DNA of 64,000 bases from Mesorhizobium atlanticum. Lineage in GTDB: Bacteria > Pseudomonadota > Alphaproteobacteria > Rhizobiales > Rhizobiaceae. The position numbers and the translations under genes are program-made. Below the pieces are notes generated by a model that was given only the letters and a program-made list of their open reading frames with translations, ran no database searches and was not told where the DNA came from. The DNA is taken from NCBI RefSeq assembly GCF_003289965.1, contig NZ_QMBQ01000002.1, positions 868,001 through 932,000 of the forward strand, given 5' to 3'. Of this stretch, positions 52,026 through 60,644 are shown piece by piece (the first letter of the stretch is position 1; each line of letters opens with the position of its first letter).

Positions 52026-52110
52026 GGCAGTAGGCAGTAGGGGAGGCGAGCGGTTCGCACCTCGGATCGCTCTGTTATTCAATACTGCCTAAGCCCTACT
52101 GCCTACTGCC
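52026..52110. repeat. long inverted repeat between binding-protein and permease genes
   Basis: Perfect 17-bp arms GGCAGTAGGCAGTAGGG (52026-52042) and CCCTACTGCCTACTGCC (52094-52110), each itself built of a repeated GGCAGTA unit, with 51 bases between. It fills the 113-bp gap between the binding-protein and permease genes. The element looks like a mobile intergenic palindrome of the kind scattered in Mesorhizobium-type genomes, and its RNA hairpin would affect expression of the permease relative to the binding protein. Confidence 0.75.
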
Positions 52111-52131
52111 CGCTCTTAAAGGTGCAATGAT

Positions 52132-53114
52132 ATGGCTTCTGAACAGCCCGGCTTCTGGGCTCGGGTGCAGCGCGCATCCGTCGAAAGGCTCCACATCAGG
52201 CTGGAGTCGCTGGTGGTGCTTCTGGCGTTGGGCACGGCGATGGCGCTGCTGTCGCCCTATTTCCTGTCGCTCAGCAATTTCCTCAACATCTTGCTCGCGA
52301 CCTCGACGATCGGCGTGCTGGCGATTGCCGCCACCTTCGTCATCGGCTCCGGCGGGCTCGATCTGTCGCTCGGCTCGGTCATGGGCCTTGCCGGCGTCGC
52401 GGGCGCCTTCGTTGCGGTGAATCTCGGCTGGCCGTCGGTGCTCGCGGTGATCGCCTGCATCCTGGCCGGCGCGATTGCGGGCTACATCAACGGGCAACTG
52501 GTCACCCGCGCTTTCGTGCCGGCTTTCATCGTCACGCTCGGCATGCTGGGCCTGGCGCGCGGGTTGGCGCTGGTCATCTCGCAGGGCAGGGCGATCTACG
52601 GCCTGCCGCCGGAGATCGTCTATATCGGCCAGGGGCGGCCGTTCGGCATTCCGATGCCGGTGATCATCTTCGTGCTCACCGCGATCGTGGCGCATGCGGT
52701 GCTCGCCTATACGCGCTTCGGCCGTCACACGCTGGCGCTGGGCGATAGTGAGGGTGCTGCCCGCGCGGCCGGCATCCGCGTCGAGCATCACCGCCGCATC
52801 ATCTACACGCTGTCCGGCGCGCTGGCCGGACTTGCCGGCCTGCTCTTCACTGCCCGCGTCAATGCGGGTGACCCGACCGCCGGCATCAACTACGAGCTTA
52901 CCGCGATCACGGCGGCAATCATCGGCGGTACCAATCTGTTCGGCGGCCGCGCCTCGATCCTCGGCACCATGATCGGCGCGCTGATCATGGGCGTGCTGCA
53001 GAATGGGCTGACGCTGCTTGCGGTGCAATCCTATTACCAGCAGATGGCGATAGGCGCGGTGCTGATCCTCGCCGTGTTCATCGACCAATACCAGGTGCGG
53101 AAGGAGTCACGCGT

Positions 53115-53118
<4 letters not shown>
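52132..53118 (+). CDS. sugar ABC transporter permease (LacI-linked cluster)
   Basis: RbsC-type inner-membrane permease, 328 residues, with ATFVIGSGGLDLSLGSVMGL motif (here GSGGLDLS) and AIIGGTNLFGGRAS loop. Several hydrophobic helices are evident. It overlaps the ATPase gene by 4 bp (ATGA). Sole permease of the cluster, so probably a homodimer. Confidence 0.88.
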
Positions 53119-53891
<773 letters not shown>

Positions 53892-53892
53892 T

Positions 53893-54747
53893 ATGAATAC
53901 CTTCGGACTGCACACTTTCGCCATCGCGCCGGTCTGGGACCTCGCCCGCATCGAGCCGCAGATGGATCGGCTGAAGGAACTCGGCATCGGGCTGATGGAG
54001 ATCCCGCTGCTGCGCCCCGAGGAGATCGACACCAAGCGCACGCGCGGCTTTGCCAATCACTATGGCGTCGAGCTCATCCCGTCGCTTGGCCTGCCGCGAG
54101 CGCTCGATGTGGTCGAGCGGCCCGACGAGGCGCTCGACTTCCTGCAGCCGGCCTTCAAGGTCTGCAACGAGGTGGGCGCCGAGGCGCTTGGCGGCGTCAC
54201 CTACGGCACGATCGGCAAGACCACAGGACGGGCGCCGACGCAGCGCGAGATCGACGGCATGTGCCGCTTCCTCGAACGGGCGGCGAAGTCGGCGAAGTCG
54301 CGCAGCCTCAAGCTCGGCATCGAGCCCTGCAACCGCTATGAGACCCATCTGATCAATCGCGGCATCGACGCGGTGCGCATCATCGAGCGCGTCGGCGCCG
54401 ACAACATCTTCATCCATCTCGACACCTACCACATGCATATCGAGGAAGAGAGCTTTGCCGCCGGCTTCGAGGCGGCGGCACCGTATCTTGGCTATGTGCA
54501 TGTGTCGGAAGCCAATCGCGGCGTGCCGGGGCGCGGCATGCTCAACTGGGCGGCCTGCATGAAGGCGATCGCCGACATCTGCTATCAGGGCGCGATCACG
54601 CTTGAAAGCATGAACCATGTCGATGTCGACATTGCCGGCGGGCTCGCCGTATGGCGGCCGGTGGCCGAGGATCCGCGCGACGTGATCGAGGTCGGCCTGC
54701 CATTCCTGCGCGAGGAGGCGAGGAAGGCAGGACTGACGCTGGGGTGA
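53893..54747 (+). CDS. sugar phosphate isomerase/epimerase family protein (ketose 3-epimerase-like)
   Basis: TIM-barrel epimerase of the xylose-isomerase-like/D-tagatose 3-epimerase family, 284 residues. The metal and catalytic residues are present: Glu in LGIEPCNRYET, Asp-His in HLDTYHMHIEE, His in GYVHVSEANRG and Glu in ITLESMNH. It probably epimerises the ketose taken up by the adjoining importer. I use the ATG at 53893 with GAGG upstream; an ATG at 53875 would overlap the ATPase gene. Confidence 0.85.
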   Translation: MNTFGLHTFAIAPVWDLARIEPQMDRLKELGIGLMEIPLLRPEEIDTKRTRGFANHYGVELIPSLGLPRALDVVERPDEALDFLQPAFKVCNEVGAEALGGVTYGTIGKTTGRAPTQREIDGMCRFLERAAKSAKSRSLKLGIEPCNRYETHLINRGIDAVRIIERVGADNIFIHLDTYHMHIEEESFAAGFEAAAPYLGYVHVSEANRGVPGRGMLNWAACMKAIADICYQGAITLESMNHVDVDIAGGLAVWRPVAEDPRDVIEVGLPFLREEARKAGLTLG

Positions 54748-54756
54748 GGGTTCTTA

Positions 54757-54815
54757 CCTTCTCCCCTTGCGGGAGAAGGTGGATCGGCGCGAAGCGCCGA
54801 GACGGATGAGGGGTG
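54757..54815. repeat. palindromic intergenic repeat (RIME-like), copy 1
   Basis: CCTTCTCCC / GGGAGAAGG stem (54757-54765, 54771-54779), then CGGCGC-GAA-GCGCCG, ending GATGAGGGGTG. Same layout, inverted, as 54885-54934. The first stem starts 10 bp after the epimerase stop and can serve as its 3' hairpin. Elements like this are common in Rhizobiaceae. Confidence 0.7.
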
Positions 54816-54884
54816 TTCCAGCGGAGTGAGACGTTGGCGATTGTTTCGCCATGCATATTTCACGGACGTCGGCTTTCCTTGGAG

Positions 54885-54934
54885 CACCCCTCAACCGGCC
54901 GCTTCGCGGCCACCTTCCCCCACAAGGGGGAAGG
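54885..54934. repeat. palindromic intergenic repeat (RIME-like), copy 2, inverted
   Basis: On the minus strand: CCTTCCCCC TTGT GGGGGAAGG stem, then GGCCGC-GAA-GCGGCC and TTGAGGGGTG, matching the architecture of 54757-54815 in opposite orientation. It ends 5 bp from the stop of the aldehyde dehydrogenase gene and can act as the 3' hairpin of the aromatic-uptake operon. The 69 bases between copies show no feature. Confidence 0.7.
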
Positions 54935-54939
54935 AAGAA

Positions 54940-56385
54940 TCAAAACGGGTAGTGCTGGCCCGGATCCTCGATCGTCACCCAGCGCAGGTCGGTGAACTCG
55001 GCGATCGAGGCCTTGCCGCCGAAGCGGCCATAGCCCGAACCCTTGACGCCGCCGAACGGCATCTGCGCCTCGTCGCCGACGGTCGGGCCGTTGATGTGGC
55101 AGATGCCGGCCTGGATGCGCGCGGCGACAGCCATGGCGCGGCGAATGTCCCGGCTGAAGACAGCGGAGGACAGGCCGTATTCGGTGTCGTTGGCCACGCG
55201 TACCGCTTCGTCCTCCCCTTTGACGCGAATGACCGGCTTCACCGGGCCGAAGGATTCTTCCGCATAGACGCGCATGACGGGCGTCACGTGATCGAGGAGC
55301 GTGGCTTCCACGACCGTTCCCGTGCGCTTGCCGCCGGCGGCAAGCTTGGCGCCCTTGGCGGTCGCGTCGGCGATCAGCTCTTCCATCTTGTCGGCGGCCT
55401 GGCTGCTGATCAGCGAGCCGAGCACGACATGGCCGCGCGGGTCGCCGGCCGGCAGTTGCGAGGCACGCGCGGCGAGCTTGGCGACGAAAGCGTCGGCGAT
55501 CTTTTCGTCGACGATCAGGCGCTCGGTCGACATGCAGATCTGGCCCTGATGCATGAAGGCGCCGAAAACAGCGGCATTGACCGCCGCATCGATGTCGGCG
55601 TCGTCGAGCACGACCAGTGGCGCCTTGCCGCCGAGCTCGAGCAGGGCCGGCTTGAGATGCCGTCCGGAGAGCTCGGCGATGATGCGGCCGACCTTGGTTG
55701 AACCCGTGAAATTGACGCGCTTCACCGCCGGATGCGCGATCAGCGCCTCGACGATTGCCGCCGCGTCCTTTGGGTCGTTGGTGACGACATTGACGACGCC
55801 TTTGGGCAGGCCGGCCTCGACCAGCACCTGGCCGATCAGGCGATGCGTGCCCGGGCACATTTCCGACGCCTTCAACACCACCGTGTTGCCGCAGGCGAGC
55901 GGCATTGCGAGCGCACGCGTGCCGAGGATCACCGGCGCATTCCACGGCGCGATACCGAGGCAGACGCCGGCCGGCTGACGGATCGCCATGGCGAGCGTGC
56001 CGGGCTTGTCGGACGGAATGACCTCGCCGGAAATCTGCGTGGTCATCGCGGCCGCCTCGCGCAGCATGTTGGACGCCAGCATGACATTGAAGCCGGCCCA
56101 GGGTCCGGTGGCGCCGGTCTCTTCCATCATCAGCTTCGTGAATTCGCCGACCTTCGAGGCCATGACATCGGCAGCCTTGGAAAGCAGCGCACGACGTTCA
56201 CCGGGCCCGGTCTTCGACCAGGCATCGAAAGCAGCGGCCGCCGCATCGGCGGCCGCGTTGGCGTCGGCGATGCTTGCAGCGGCGGCGCGCGTCGCGAGCT
56301 TGCCGGTGAAGGGGTCGAGACGTTCATAGGACGCCTTGCCGGTTGCCGCCCTTTCGTCGCCGTCAATCAGAAGTCCGATGTCCAT
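54940..56385 (-). CDS. aldehyde dehydrogenase, vanillin/benzaldehyde dehydrogenase-like
   Basis: NAD(P)-dependent aldehyde dehydrogenase, 481 residues. Catalytic Glu in LLELGGKAPL, nucleophile Cys in HQGQICMSTER, NAD motif FTGSTKVGR, and C-terminal MPFGGVKGSGYGRFGG; MCPGTHRLIGQVLVEAGLP (partly quoted) resembles vanillin/salicylaldehyde dehydrogenases. It is the last gene of the PcaQ-box operon, 35 bp after the SDR. The expected role is oxidation of an aromatic aldehyde (for example vanillin or 4-hydroxybenzaldehyde) to the acid that feeds protocatechuate. Substrate inferred. Confidence 0.86.
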   Translation of the reverse strand: MDIGLLIDGDERAATGKASYERLDPFTGKLATRAAAASIADANAAADAAAAAFDAWSKTGPGERRALLSKAADVMASKVGEFTKLMMEETGATGPWAGFNVMLASNMLREAAAMTTQISGEVIPSDKPGTLAMAIRQPAGVCLGIAPWNAPVILGTRALAMPLACGNTVVLKASEMCPGTHRLIGQVLVEAGLPKGVVNVVTNDPKDAAAIVEALIAHPAVKRVNFTGSTKVGRIIAELSGRHLKPALLELGGKAPLVVLDDADIDAAVNAAVFGAFMHQGQICMSTERLIVDEKIADAFVAKLAARASQLPAGDPRGHVVLGSLISSQAADKMEELIADATAKGAKLAAGGKRTGTVVEATLLDHVTPVMRVYAEESFGPVKPVIRVKGEDEAVRVANDTEYGLSSAVFSRDIRRAMAVAARIQAGICHINGPTVGDEAQMPFGGVKGSGYGRFGGKASIAEFTDLRWVTIEDPGQHYPF

Positions 56386-56420
56386 GGGTTTCTCCCTCGC
56401 TCCCGTGGAGCGTTACAAAA

Positions 56421-57206
56421 TCAGAAGCCAAGCACTTCCGCGTTGATCGACGCCTCGAGGCCGCCGTCGACGGGCACGTTGGCGCCGTTGATCCAGCGCG
56501 CGCCGTCCGAGCACAGGAACAGCACGACTGGCGCGATGTCGCCCGATGTGCCGGCTCGGCCGACCCGGGCGATGTCGCTGTCGACCTTCGCGTCGCCCAG
56601 CACGCTGCGGAACTGTTTGAGGATCGGCGTCTCCACCGGGCCCGGGCTCACCGCGTTGATGCGGATGCCGCGGCTCTTGAACAGCTCCTGATGCGCGGCG
56701 CGGAAGGTCCACAGGAGCAAGAGCTCCTTCGAGACCGGATAGCCTTCCTCGTTCTTGACTGCGTGGTCGGCAATCACCCTCGGGACATCGGGAAAACCTT
56801 CGACGCTGACCATAGAGGCTGCGCGGTTCAGATTGGCGCGCCAGCCATAGCCGGCAATCGAGGCGACGTTGACGATGGCACCGCCCTCGCGAAGTTTCGG
56901 CGCCAGCGCCTCCGAGAGCGCGCGCAGGCCGTAGAAATTGACGGCGAGCGTCGGCGCAGCGCCGGTGTTGCCGGAGAGGCCGGCGACGTTGCACAGCGCA
57001 TCCAGACGCTGCGGCAGTCGCGCGACAAGATCGTCGACGCCGGCTTTGGACGAGATGTCGGCCTTGACGAAGATGCCCTGATGATCGACTGGCTCGCGCA
57101 TGTCGACGCCGATCACATCGGCGCCAAGTTGGCCCGCCAGTTCCGCCGTGCGGGCGCCGATGCCCGAGGCGACGCCGGTGATGAGGATCGTCTTGCCGAA
57201 CAGCAT
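56421..57206 (-). CDS. SDR oxidoreductase, coniferyl-alcohol dehydrogenase/3-alpha-HSD-like
   Basis: 261-residue short-chain dehydrogenase. TGVASGIGART cofactor motif, CNVAGLSG (for NNAG), Ser in VNVASIAGYGWR, then a long insert and the catalytic EGYPVSKELLLLWTF; the insert and this catalytic block are typical of the coniferyl-alcohol dehydrogenase/3-alpha-hydroxysteroid dehydrogenase branch. ATG at 57206, 2 bp after the livM-type stop, so clearly in the importer operon. With the aldehyde dehydrogenase downstream it suggests stepwise oxidation of an aromatic alcohol to an acid. Confidence 0.82.
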   Translation of the reverse strand: MLFGKTILITGVASGIGARTAELAGQLGADVIGVDMREPVDHQGIFVKADISSKAGVDDLVARLPQRLDALCNVAGLSGNTGAAPTLAVNFYGLRALSEALAPKLREGGAIVNVASIAGYGWRANLNRAASMVSVEGFPDVPRVIADHAVKNEEGYPVSKELLLLWTFRAAHQELFKSRGIRINAVSPGPVETPILKQFRSVLGDAKVDSDIARVGRAGTSGDIAPVVLFLCSDGARWINGANVPVDGGLEASINAEVLGF

Positions 57207-57208
57207 GC

Positions 57209-58270
57209 TTACGCTTTCTCCCGAGATGTTGTTACCTGTGCCGGCGGAGCGGTCCCACCGGTCGTGACGCTTGCGTTGACGGGAAGCCTGACGCGGTAGC
57301 CGACCGGCAATAGGCGCCAGCCGAAGCGTTCTTCGAGCGTGCCCCACAGACCGCGCGGCAACAGCAGCGAGAAGACCAGCGCCGTGGCGCCGAGGCCGAT
57401 CAGGTACCAGACGCCGGTGCCGCCGAACCACGTCTCGATGATAAAGAACAGCAGCGCGCCGAGGATGGCGCCCTCGAAGGTGCCGATGCCGCCGACCAGC
57501 ACCATGAAGATCATGTAGGCCGTCCACTGCACGCTGAAATAGGTTTTCGGCTGGAAGGTGATCGCGGTCGCCAGCCACAGCGCGCCGGCGACGCCGATGC
57601 CGAAGGCGGCGAGCACGAAGAGCAGCCGCTTGGTGCCGGTGACGCGCACGCCGATGGAGGCTGCCGCGTCCTCATTGTCGCGGATGGCGCGGATTGCGGC
57701 GCCCGTGCTGCCGCGCAGCAAGCCGAACAGGACGGCGAGCAGCGCCGTCATCGAGGCCAGTGCCAGCCAGTAGATCGCAACGCGCCTTGTCGACGCGTCG
57801 TAGACGTTGAGCGAGATCAGCGAGGTGCCGGTCTCGCCCTGGATCAACCGGTCGAGATTGACGAGAAGGTGGGTGAGTGCCGCTATCACCCACATGCCGA
57901 TGGCGAACTCGCCGTTCCTCAAGCGCAGCATGAACAGCGAGATCGGCCAGGACACGGCGCCGACGATGACCGCCGAAACGAACAGCGAGACGAACGGATT
58001 GAGCCCGGCATTGGCGAGGCGGATGGCGAAGTAAGCGCCGAGGCCGAAGAACACCTGCTGGCCGACCGAGACCAGACCGCCGAAGCCGGCGAGCGCATTC
58101 CACATCGCGGCGAGGATCACATAGATGAACAAAGCGGTCATGCGGTCGACCGCGCCGGCGGAGAGGAACTGCGGCGCGACGGCAAGCAGCAGGATGATGA
58201 TCGCGACGCCGAAGCCGGCGATGCGCGAGGCGGCCGTGCCGCGCTCGATGACGGGGGAGGCGGCGCTCAT
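57209..58270 (-). CDS. branched-chain-type ABC transporter permease (LivM family)
   Basis: Inner-membrane permease, 353 residues. LivM marks are GLVSVGQQVFFGLGAYFAI and the cytoplasmic loop GAAIRAIRDNEDAAASIGV. The ATG at 58270 overlaps the LivH-type stop by 4 bp; a longer frame upstream is antisense-like and Arg-rich. Pairs with the LivH-type permease. By operon context it imports an aromatic acid such as protocatechuate. Confidence 0.88.
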   Translation of the reverse strand: MSAASPVIERGTAASRIAGFGVAIIILLLAVAPQFLSAGAVDRMTALFIYVILAAMWNALAGFGGLVSVGQQVFFGLGAYFAIRLANAGLNPFVSLFVSAVIVGAVSWPISLFMLRLRNGEFAIGMWVIAALTHLLVNLDRLIQGETGTSLISLNVYDASTRRVAIYWLALASMTALLAVLFGLLRGSTGAAIRAIRDNEDAAASIGVRVTGTKRLLFVLAAFGIGVAGALWLATAITFQPKTYFSVQWTAYMIFMVLVGGIGTFEGAILGALLFFIIETWFGGTGVWYLIGLGATALVFSLLLPRGLWGTLEERFGWRLLPVGYRVRLPVNASVTTGGTAPPAQVTTSREKA

Positions 58271-59163
58271 GACACCTTCCCCGTTGAGAACCGCAGCAAG
58301 CCGCGCAGGCCGAGGCCGGAAGTGTAGAGCCGGATGAACAGCACGATCAGGAAGGCGACATGGCCGCCGATGAGAAAGCCTTGCGGGTGTACCTTGGCGC
58401 CGAGCGTTTGGGCGAGCGCCAGCACGATGCCGCCGACCAGCGTGCCCCAGAGCGAACCGGCACCGCCAATGACGGCCGCCTCGAAGGCGAACAGAAGTTG
58501 CGTCGCGCCGGCATAGGGATCGAAGGTAGCGCGCATGCCGAGAAAGGCGCCGGCGAGACCGACCGTGACCATGGCAATGGCGGCGGCCAGGGCGTTGGCG
58601 CGGCGCGCGTCGACGCCGACGAGGCCGGCGGTGTCGGGGTCTTCCGAAGTGGCGCGGATCGAGCGGCCGAGCCCGGTGCGGGTAAGGAACAGCTGTAGCC
58701 CGCCGAGCAGGACGACGGCGGTGGCGAAGATGATCACCGCGAGCTTGCCGACATAGATGCTGCCCGGCCATTCCCAGGAATCGTAGGACAGGCTGCCGAT
58801 AAAGGGCGCCAGCGAGCGCGTGTCGGCGCCGAACTGCTCGAACAGCACATTGTCGATGACGATGGCGAGGCCGAAGGTGGTGAGGATCGGTAAGAGCGCG
58901 CCGCCGCGGGCGCTCCGCTCGAGCAGGAAGCGCTGCAAGGCCCAGCCGATCACGGCCATCAGCGGCAGCACGATGGCGAGGCCCAGGAAAGGCGGGACGT
59001 GGAGGTGCGAGGCGAGCAGCCACAGCGCGAAGGCCGACAGCACGGCAAGGCTGCCATGCGCCAGGTTGATGATGCGCATCACCGAGAACATGAAGGAGAG
59101 GCCGCAGGCGATCAGCGCGTAATAGCCGCCAAGCAAGATGCCCTGGACGATCTGGTTGGTCAT
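58267..59163 (-). CDS. branched-chain-type ABC transporter permease (LivH family)
   Basis: Inner-membrane permease, 298 residues. MRIINLAHGSLAVLSAFALW is the LivH hallmark after the first helices; GLGRSIRATSEDPDTAGLVG is the coupling loop. Overlaps LivF-type gene by 4 bp upstream and LivM-type gene by 4 bp downstream. Same operon and probable aromatic substrate. Confidence 0.9.
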   Translation of the reverse strand: MTNQIVQGILLGGYYALIACGLSFMFSVMRIINLAHGSLAVLSAFALWLLASHLHVPPFLGLAIVLPLMAVIGWALQRFLLERSARGGALLPILTTFGLAIVIDNVLFEQFGADTRSLAPFIGSLSYDSWEWPGSIYVGKLAVIIFATAVVLLGGLQLFLTRTGLGRSIRATSEDPDTAGLVGVDARRANALAAAIAMVTVGLAGAFLGMRATFDPYAGATQLLFAFEAAVIGGAGSLWGTLVGGIVLALAQTLGAKVHPQGFLIGGHVAFLIVLFIRLYTSGLGLRGLLRFSTGKVS

Positions 59164-59888
59164 GCCGGCACGCCTCCGGCGCCTTTGCGGTGCAGGCCGA
59201 AATAGGCTTTGGTCACCTCGTCGCGCGAAACGCTCTTGCTGTCGCCCGCAAGCACGATCCGGCCCTCCAGCATGCAGATGACCTTGTCGGAGACGGAGAG
59301 CGCGCGGTTGAGGTCCTGCTCGACAAGGATGATCGTCGTGCCGGAGTTGATCAGCCCCTGCAGCGAGGCGTAGACGCGGTCGACGACCAGCGGCGACAGG
59401 CCGAGCGAGACCTCGTCGAGCAGGAGCAGGTCGGGATTGCTCATCAGCGCGCGGCCGATTGCCGTCGCCTGCTGCTCGCCGCCGGAGAGATGACCCGCCT
59501 TGGCGTGGCGGCGCGGCTTGAGGTTGGGGAAGGTGTCGAGCACCTTGTCGACGCTCCAGTCGCCCGGACGGCCGGCGACGCGGCCGAGCAGGAGGTTCTC
59601 CTCGACCGTCATCTGCACGAACAGCCGCCGGCCTTCGGGCACCAGCGCGATGCCCTTGCGGACGCGCTCATGCGAAGGCACGCCGGAAAGGTCGGCGCCG
59701 TCGAAGACCACGCGGCCCGAAGCTGCCTGATGCGCGCCGGCGATGGCTCTCAACAATGTCGTCTTGCCGGCGCCGTTGGCGCCGACCAGCGCCAGCGTCT
59801 CGCCGCGCTCGATACCGAAGCTCACGCCGCGCACCGCCTGCAGCAGGCCATGCCGGACGACCAGATCCTCGACCGACAGCAGGCTCAT
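59160..59888 (-). CDS. branched-chain-type ABC transporter ATP-binding protein (LivF family)
   Basis: ATPase, 242 residues. Walker A GANGAGKTT, signature LSGGEQQATAIGRA, Walker B LLLLDEVSLGLSP (Val where most LivF have Pro), switch region ILVEQDLNRAL. Four-base ATGA overlap with both neighbours. Works with the LivG-type ATPase as a heterodimer. Confidence 0.9.
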   Translation of the reverse strand: MSLLSVEDLVVRHGLLQAVRGVSFGIERGETLALVGANGAGKTTLLRAIAGAHQAASGRVVFDGADLSGVPSHERVRKGIALVPEGRRLFVQMTVEENLLLGRVAGRPGDWSVDKVLDTFPNLKPRRHAKAGHLSGGEQQATAIGRALMSNPDLLLLDEVSLGLSPLVVDRVYASLQGLINSGTTIILVEQDLNRALSVSDKVICMLEGRIVLAGDSKSVSRDEVTKAYFGLHRKGAGGVPA

Positions 59889-60625
59889 TTCGGGCCTCCG
59901 CCGAGATAGGCGCTGATCACCTGCGGGTCGGCCATCACCGCCTGCGGGTCGCCGTCGGCGATGATCTTTCCCGCATCCATGCAGATCAGTCGCTCGGCCA
60001 CCTGCAGCAGGATGTGGACGATGTGCTCGATCCAGACAATGCCTATTCTGCGGCGGCGCAATTCGCCGATGGTCTCGACGAGCTCGCTGGCCTCGCCGTC
60101 GGTCAGGCCGCCGCCGATCTCGTCGAGCAGAAGCAGCGTCGGCTTCGCCGCCAGCGCGCGCGCCAGCTCCAGCCGCTTGCGATCGAGCAAGCCAAGCGTC
60201 TCGGCGCGCCGGTTCGCGACGCCCAGCATGCCGCAGAGCTTCAGCGAGCTGAGCGCTTCCTCATAGGCCTCGTCGCGGCCGAGGCCGGCGCCGTGCGAGG
60301 CGGCGACGAAGACATTCTCGAAAGCTGTCATGCCGCCGAACGGTTTTGGCACCTGGTGCGTGCGGACGAGGCCCAGCCGGCAGCGCTGCGTCGCCGGCAG
60401 CACCGTCACGTCATCGCCCTTGAAGGCAATCGTTCCGGCGCTTGGTGGATAGGCGCCGGAAAGCACGCTGAGCAGCGTCGTCTTGCCGGCGCCGTTCGGG
60501 CCGACGATGCCCACTGCCTCTTCGGCGCCCATGGCAAAGTCGATGTCGTCGAGCACCACAAGCGCGCCGAAGCGCTTGTGGATGCCGGCGGCGCTGAGGA
60601 TCGCACCGTTGGGCGTGGCGTTCAC
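59885..60625 (-). CDS. branched-chain-type ABC transporter ATP-binding protein (LivG family)
   Basis: ATPase, 246 residues. Walker A GPNGAGKTT, Walker B LLLLDEIGGGLTDGE and switch His in WIEHIVHILL. The signature region reads LGLLDRKRLELARA in place of LSxGQ, a form seen in some LivG-like subunits; the partner LivF keeps a full LSGGE. GTG start at 60625 with GAGGGA upstream, 19 bp after the binding-protein stop. Confidence 0.88.
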   Translation of the reverse strand: MNATPNGAILSAAGIHKRFGALVVLDDIDFAMGAEEAVGIVGPNGAGKTTLLSVLSGAYPPSAGTIAFKGDDVTVLPATQRCRLGLVRTHQVPKPFGGMTAFENVFVAASHGAGLGRDEAYEEALSSLKLCGMLGVANRRAETLGLLDRKRLELARALAAKPTLLLLDEIGGGLTDGEASELVETIGELRRRRIGIVWIEHIVHILLQVAERLICMDAGKIIADGDPQAVMADPQVISAYLGGGPK

Positions 60626-60644
60626 GATGCGGTCCCTCGACAGG

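Noticed and set aside
58271..59023. In-frame upstream extension of the LivM-type permease
   Set aside because: The extension is Arg/Ala-rich, lies within the LivH coding region in another frame, and the ATG at 58270 has the usual ATGA overlap.
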